Assembly (NCBI GenBank): GCA_963923025.1
Contig: CAWUKV010000080.1
Span: 1-22,667, forward strand
DNA from: CAWUKV01 sp963923025
Lineage (GTDB): Bacteria; Cyanobacteriota; Cyanobacteriia; Phormidesmidales; Phormidesmidaceae
Direction: 5' to 3'
Length of the DNA: 22,667 bases
Part shown: piece after piece, positions 22,200 to 22,667 of the stretch
Layout of the letters: every line of letters begins with the position of its first letter
How positions within the stretch are numbered: position 1 is the stretch's first letter
Made by a program: the position numbers and the translations under genes
Notes under the pieces: model-generated
Database searches by the model: none
The model's input: the letters and a program-made list of their open reading frames with translations, nothing else
Told to the model about the DNA's origin: nothing

Positions 22200-22667
22200 C
22201 TAACCCTTGCCTGCACGCCGAGCCTGCTGAAGCTTGGCCTGAATATCCACAAGCCCTTCTATCAGGGCGGCCTGAGACAGCTCTGTTTGCTCCCCGGATG
22301 CCAGCCACTTCAGCTGCACCTGACCGCTTTCAGCTTCCGCATCTCCAATAATTAAACAGGCTACCGCACCACTACGGTCCGCTCGCTTAAACTGCTTACC
22401 AAAAGCGCTACCGCTCAGGTCTATTTCCACAGAGCAGCCGCCATGACGCAGCTTCTGGGCAAGAACCGTAGCGGCAGGTTCGGCCTTTTCACCTCGGGAG
22501 ACCACATAAAAATCTAAGGCTGGTTTGGGCGATTCCCCCTGAAGTTGCTGAAGCAAAATCGTCAGCCGTTCTAGGCCAATGGCGAACCCAATCGCTGGGG
22601 TCTCTGGCCCACCCAACTGGGACACCAACCCGTCATAGCGGCCACCCCCACATACGGTTGCCTGGGA
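22200..22667 (-). CDS. hisS: Histidyl-tRNA synthetase, C-terminal part (truncated by window edge)
   Basis: The last 155 residues of histidyl-tRNA synthetase, which charges tRNA-His; the gene continues beyond the right edge. The visible part starts with SQATVCGGGRYDGLVSQLGG, including the class-specific histidine-binding motif GGGRYDGL. It runs through class II motif 3, PAIGFAIGLERL, and then the anticodon-binding domain (LDFYVVSRGEKAEP, then GSAFGKQFKRADRSGA, GDAEAESGQVQLKWL). The frame has no stop up to position 22667. The stop is TAG at 22200-22202. No terminator is visible in the 19 bases before the convergent acyltransferase gene. Confidence 0.96.
   Translation of the reverse strand, partial: SQATVCGGGRYDGLVSQLGGPETPAIGFAIGLERLTILLQQLQGESPKPALDFYVVSRGEKAEPAATVLAQKLRHGGCSVEIDLSGSAFGKQFKRADRSGAVACLIIGDAEAESGQVQLKWLASGEQTELSQAALIEGLVDIQAKLQQARRAGKG

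Noticed and set aside
1..22667. CRISPR array, tRNA, rRNA, insertion sequence or phage genes
   Set aside because: No regularly spaced repeats, cloverleaf-like sequence, transposase or integrase motifs were seen on either strand.

Overview
The window is chromosomal DNA of a cyanobacterium. It carries petC and petA for the cytochrome b6f complex, a DUF3067 gene of the type found in cyanobacteria, and 19 exact copies of the HIP1 octamer GCGATCGC, about one per 1.2 kb where chance predicts fewer than one. I cannot fix the genus from the sequence. No rRNA, tRNA, CRISPR array, insertion sequence, integrase or phage gene is visible. Nearly every long reading frame has a good family match, so this is mostly core or stable accessory genome.

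Layout. (1) Positions 1-1853: a tight three-gene plus-strand cassette of two proteins I cannot name and a small ThiF/E1-like adenylyltransferase. Its codons often end in G, unlike the rest of the window. (2) Positions 2024-4841: an MscS-type mechanosensitive channel, a YegS/DAGK-type lipid kinase and an EcsC-family protein. (3) Positions 5013-11360: a complete trehalose operon, treZ-treY-treH, which makes trehalose from glycogen or maltodextrin and also hydrolyses it. Next comes a 63-residue glycine-rich hydrophilic protein (11536-11727) with its own terminator. (4) Positions 11826-13815: a DedA membrane protein and a two-domain chromate transporter. (5) Positions 13812-14655, minus strand: a YciI-like protein and a ureidoglycolate-lyase-like protein. 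(6) Positions 14761-15906: a double zinc-ribbon protein with one membrane segment and an eight-cysteine outer domain, convergent with prs (PRPP synthetase) on the minus strand. (7) Positions 16920-18355: two long, gene-poor stretches around a DUF3067 gene, holding hairpins, palindromes and one possible 41-residue small protein. (8) Positions 18356-20050: petC-petA with a strong terminator. (9) Positions 20141-22667: an endonuclease III homologue, an acyltransferase-3 membrane protein, and the 3' part of hisS running off the right edge.

The clearest functional theme is osmotic and desiccation stress: a mechanosensitive channel, trehalose synthesis and turnover, and a hydrophilin-like peptide within about 10 kb. 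The best candidate for an undescribed system is the left-edge E1-like cassette. It has an adenylyltransferase lacking the usual zinc cysteines and the usual arginine after the Asn-Leu motif, paired with two uncharacterised proteins and no visible ubiquitin-like partner. The second is the zinc-ribbon membrane protein, which joins a cytoplasmic metal-binding head to a cysteine-rich exterior.
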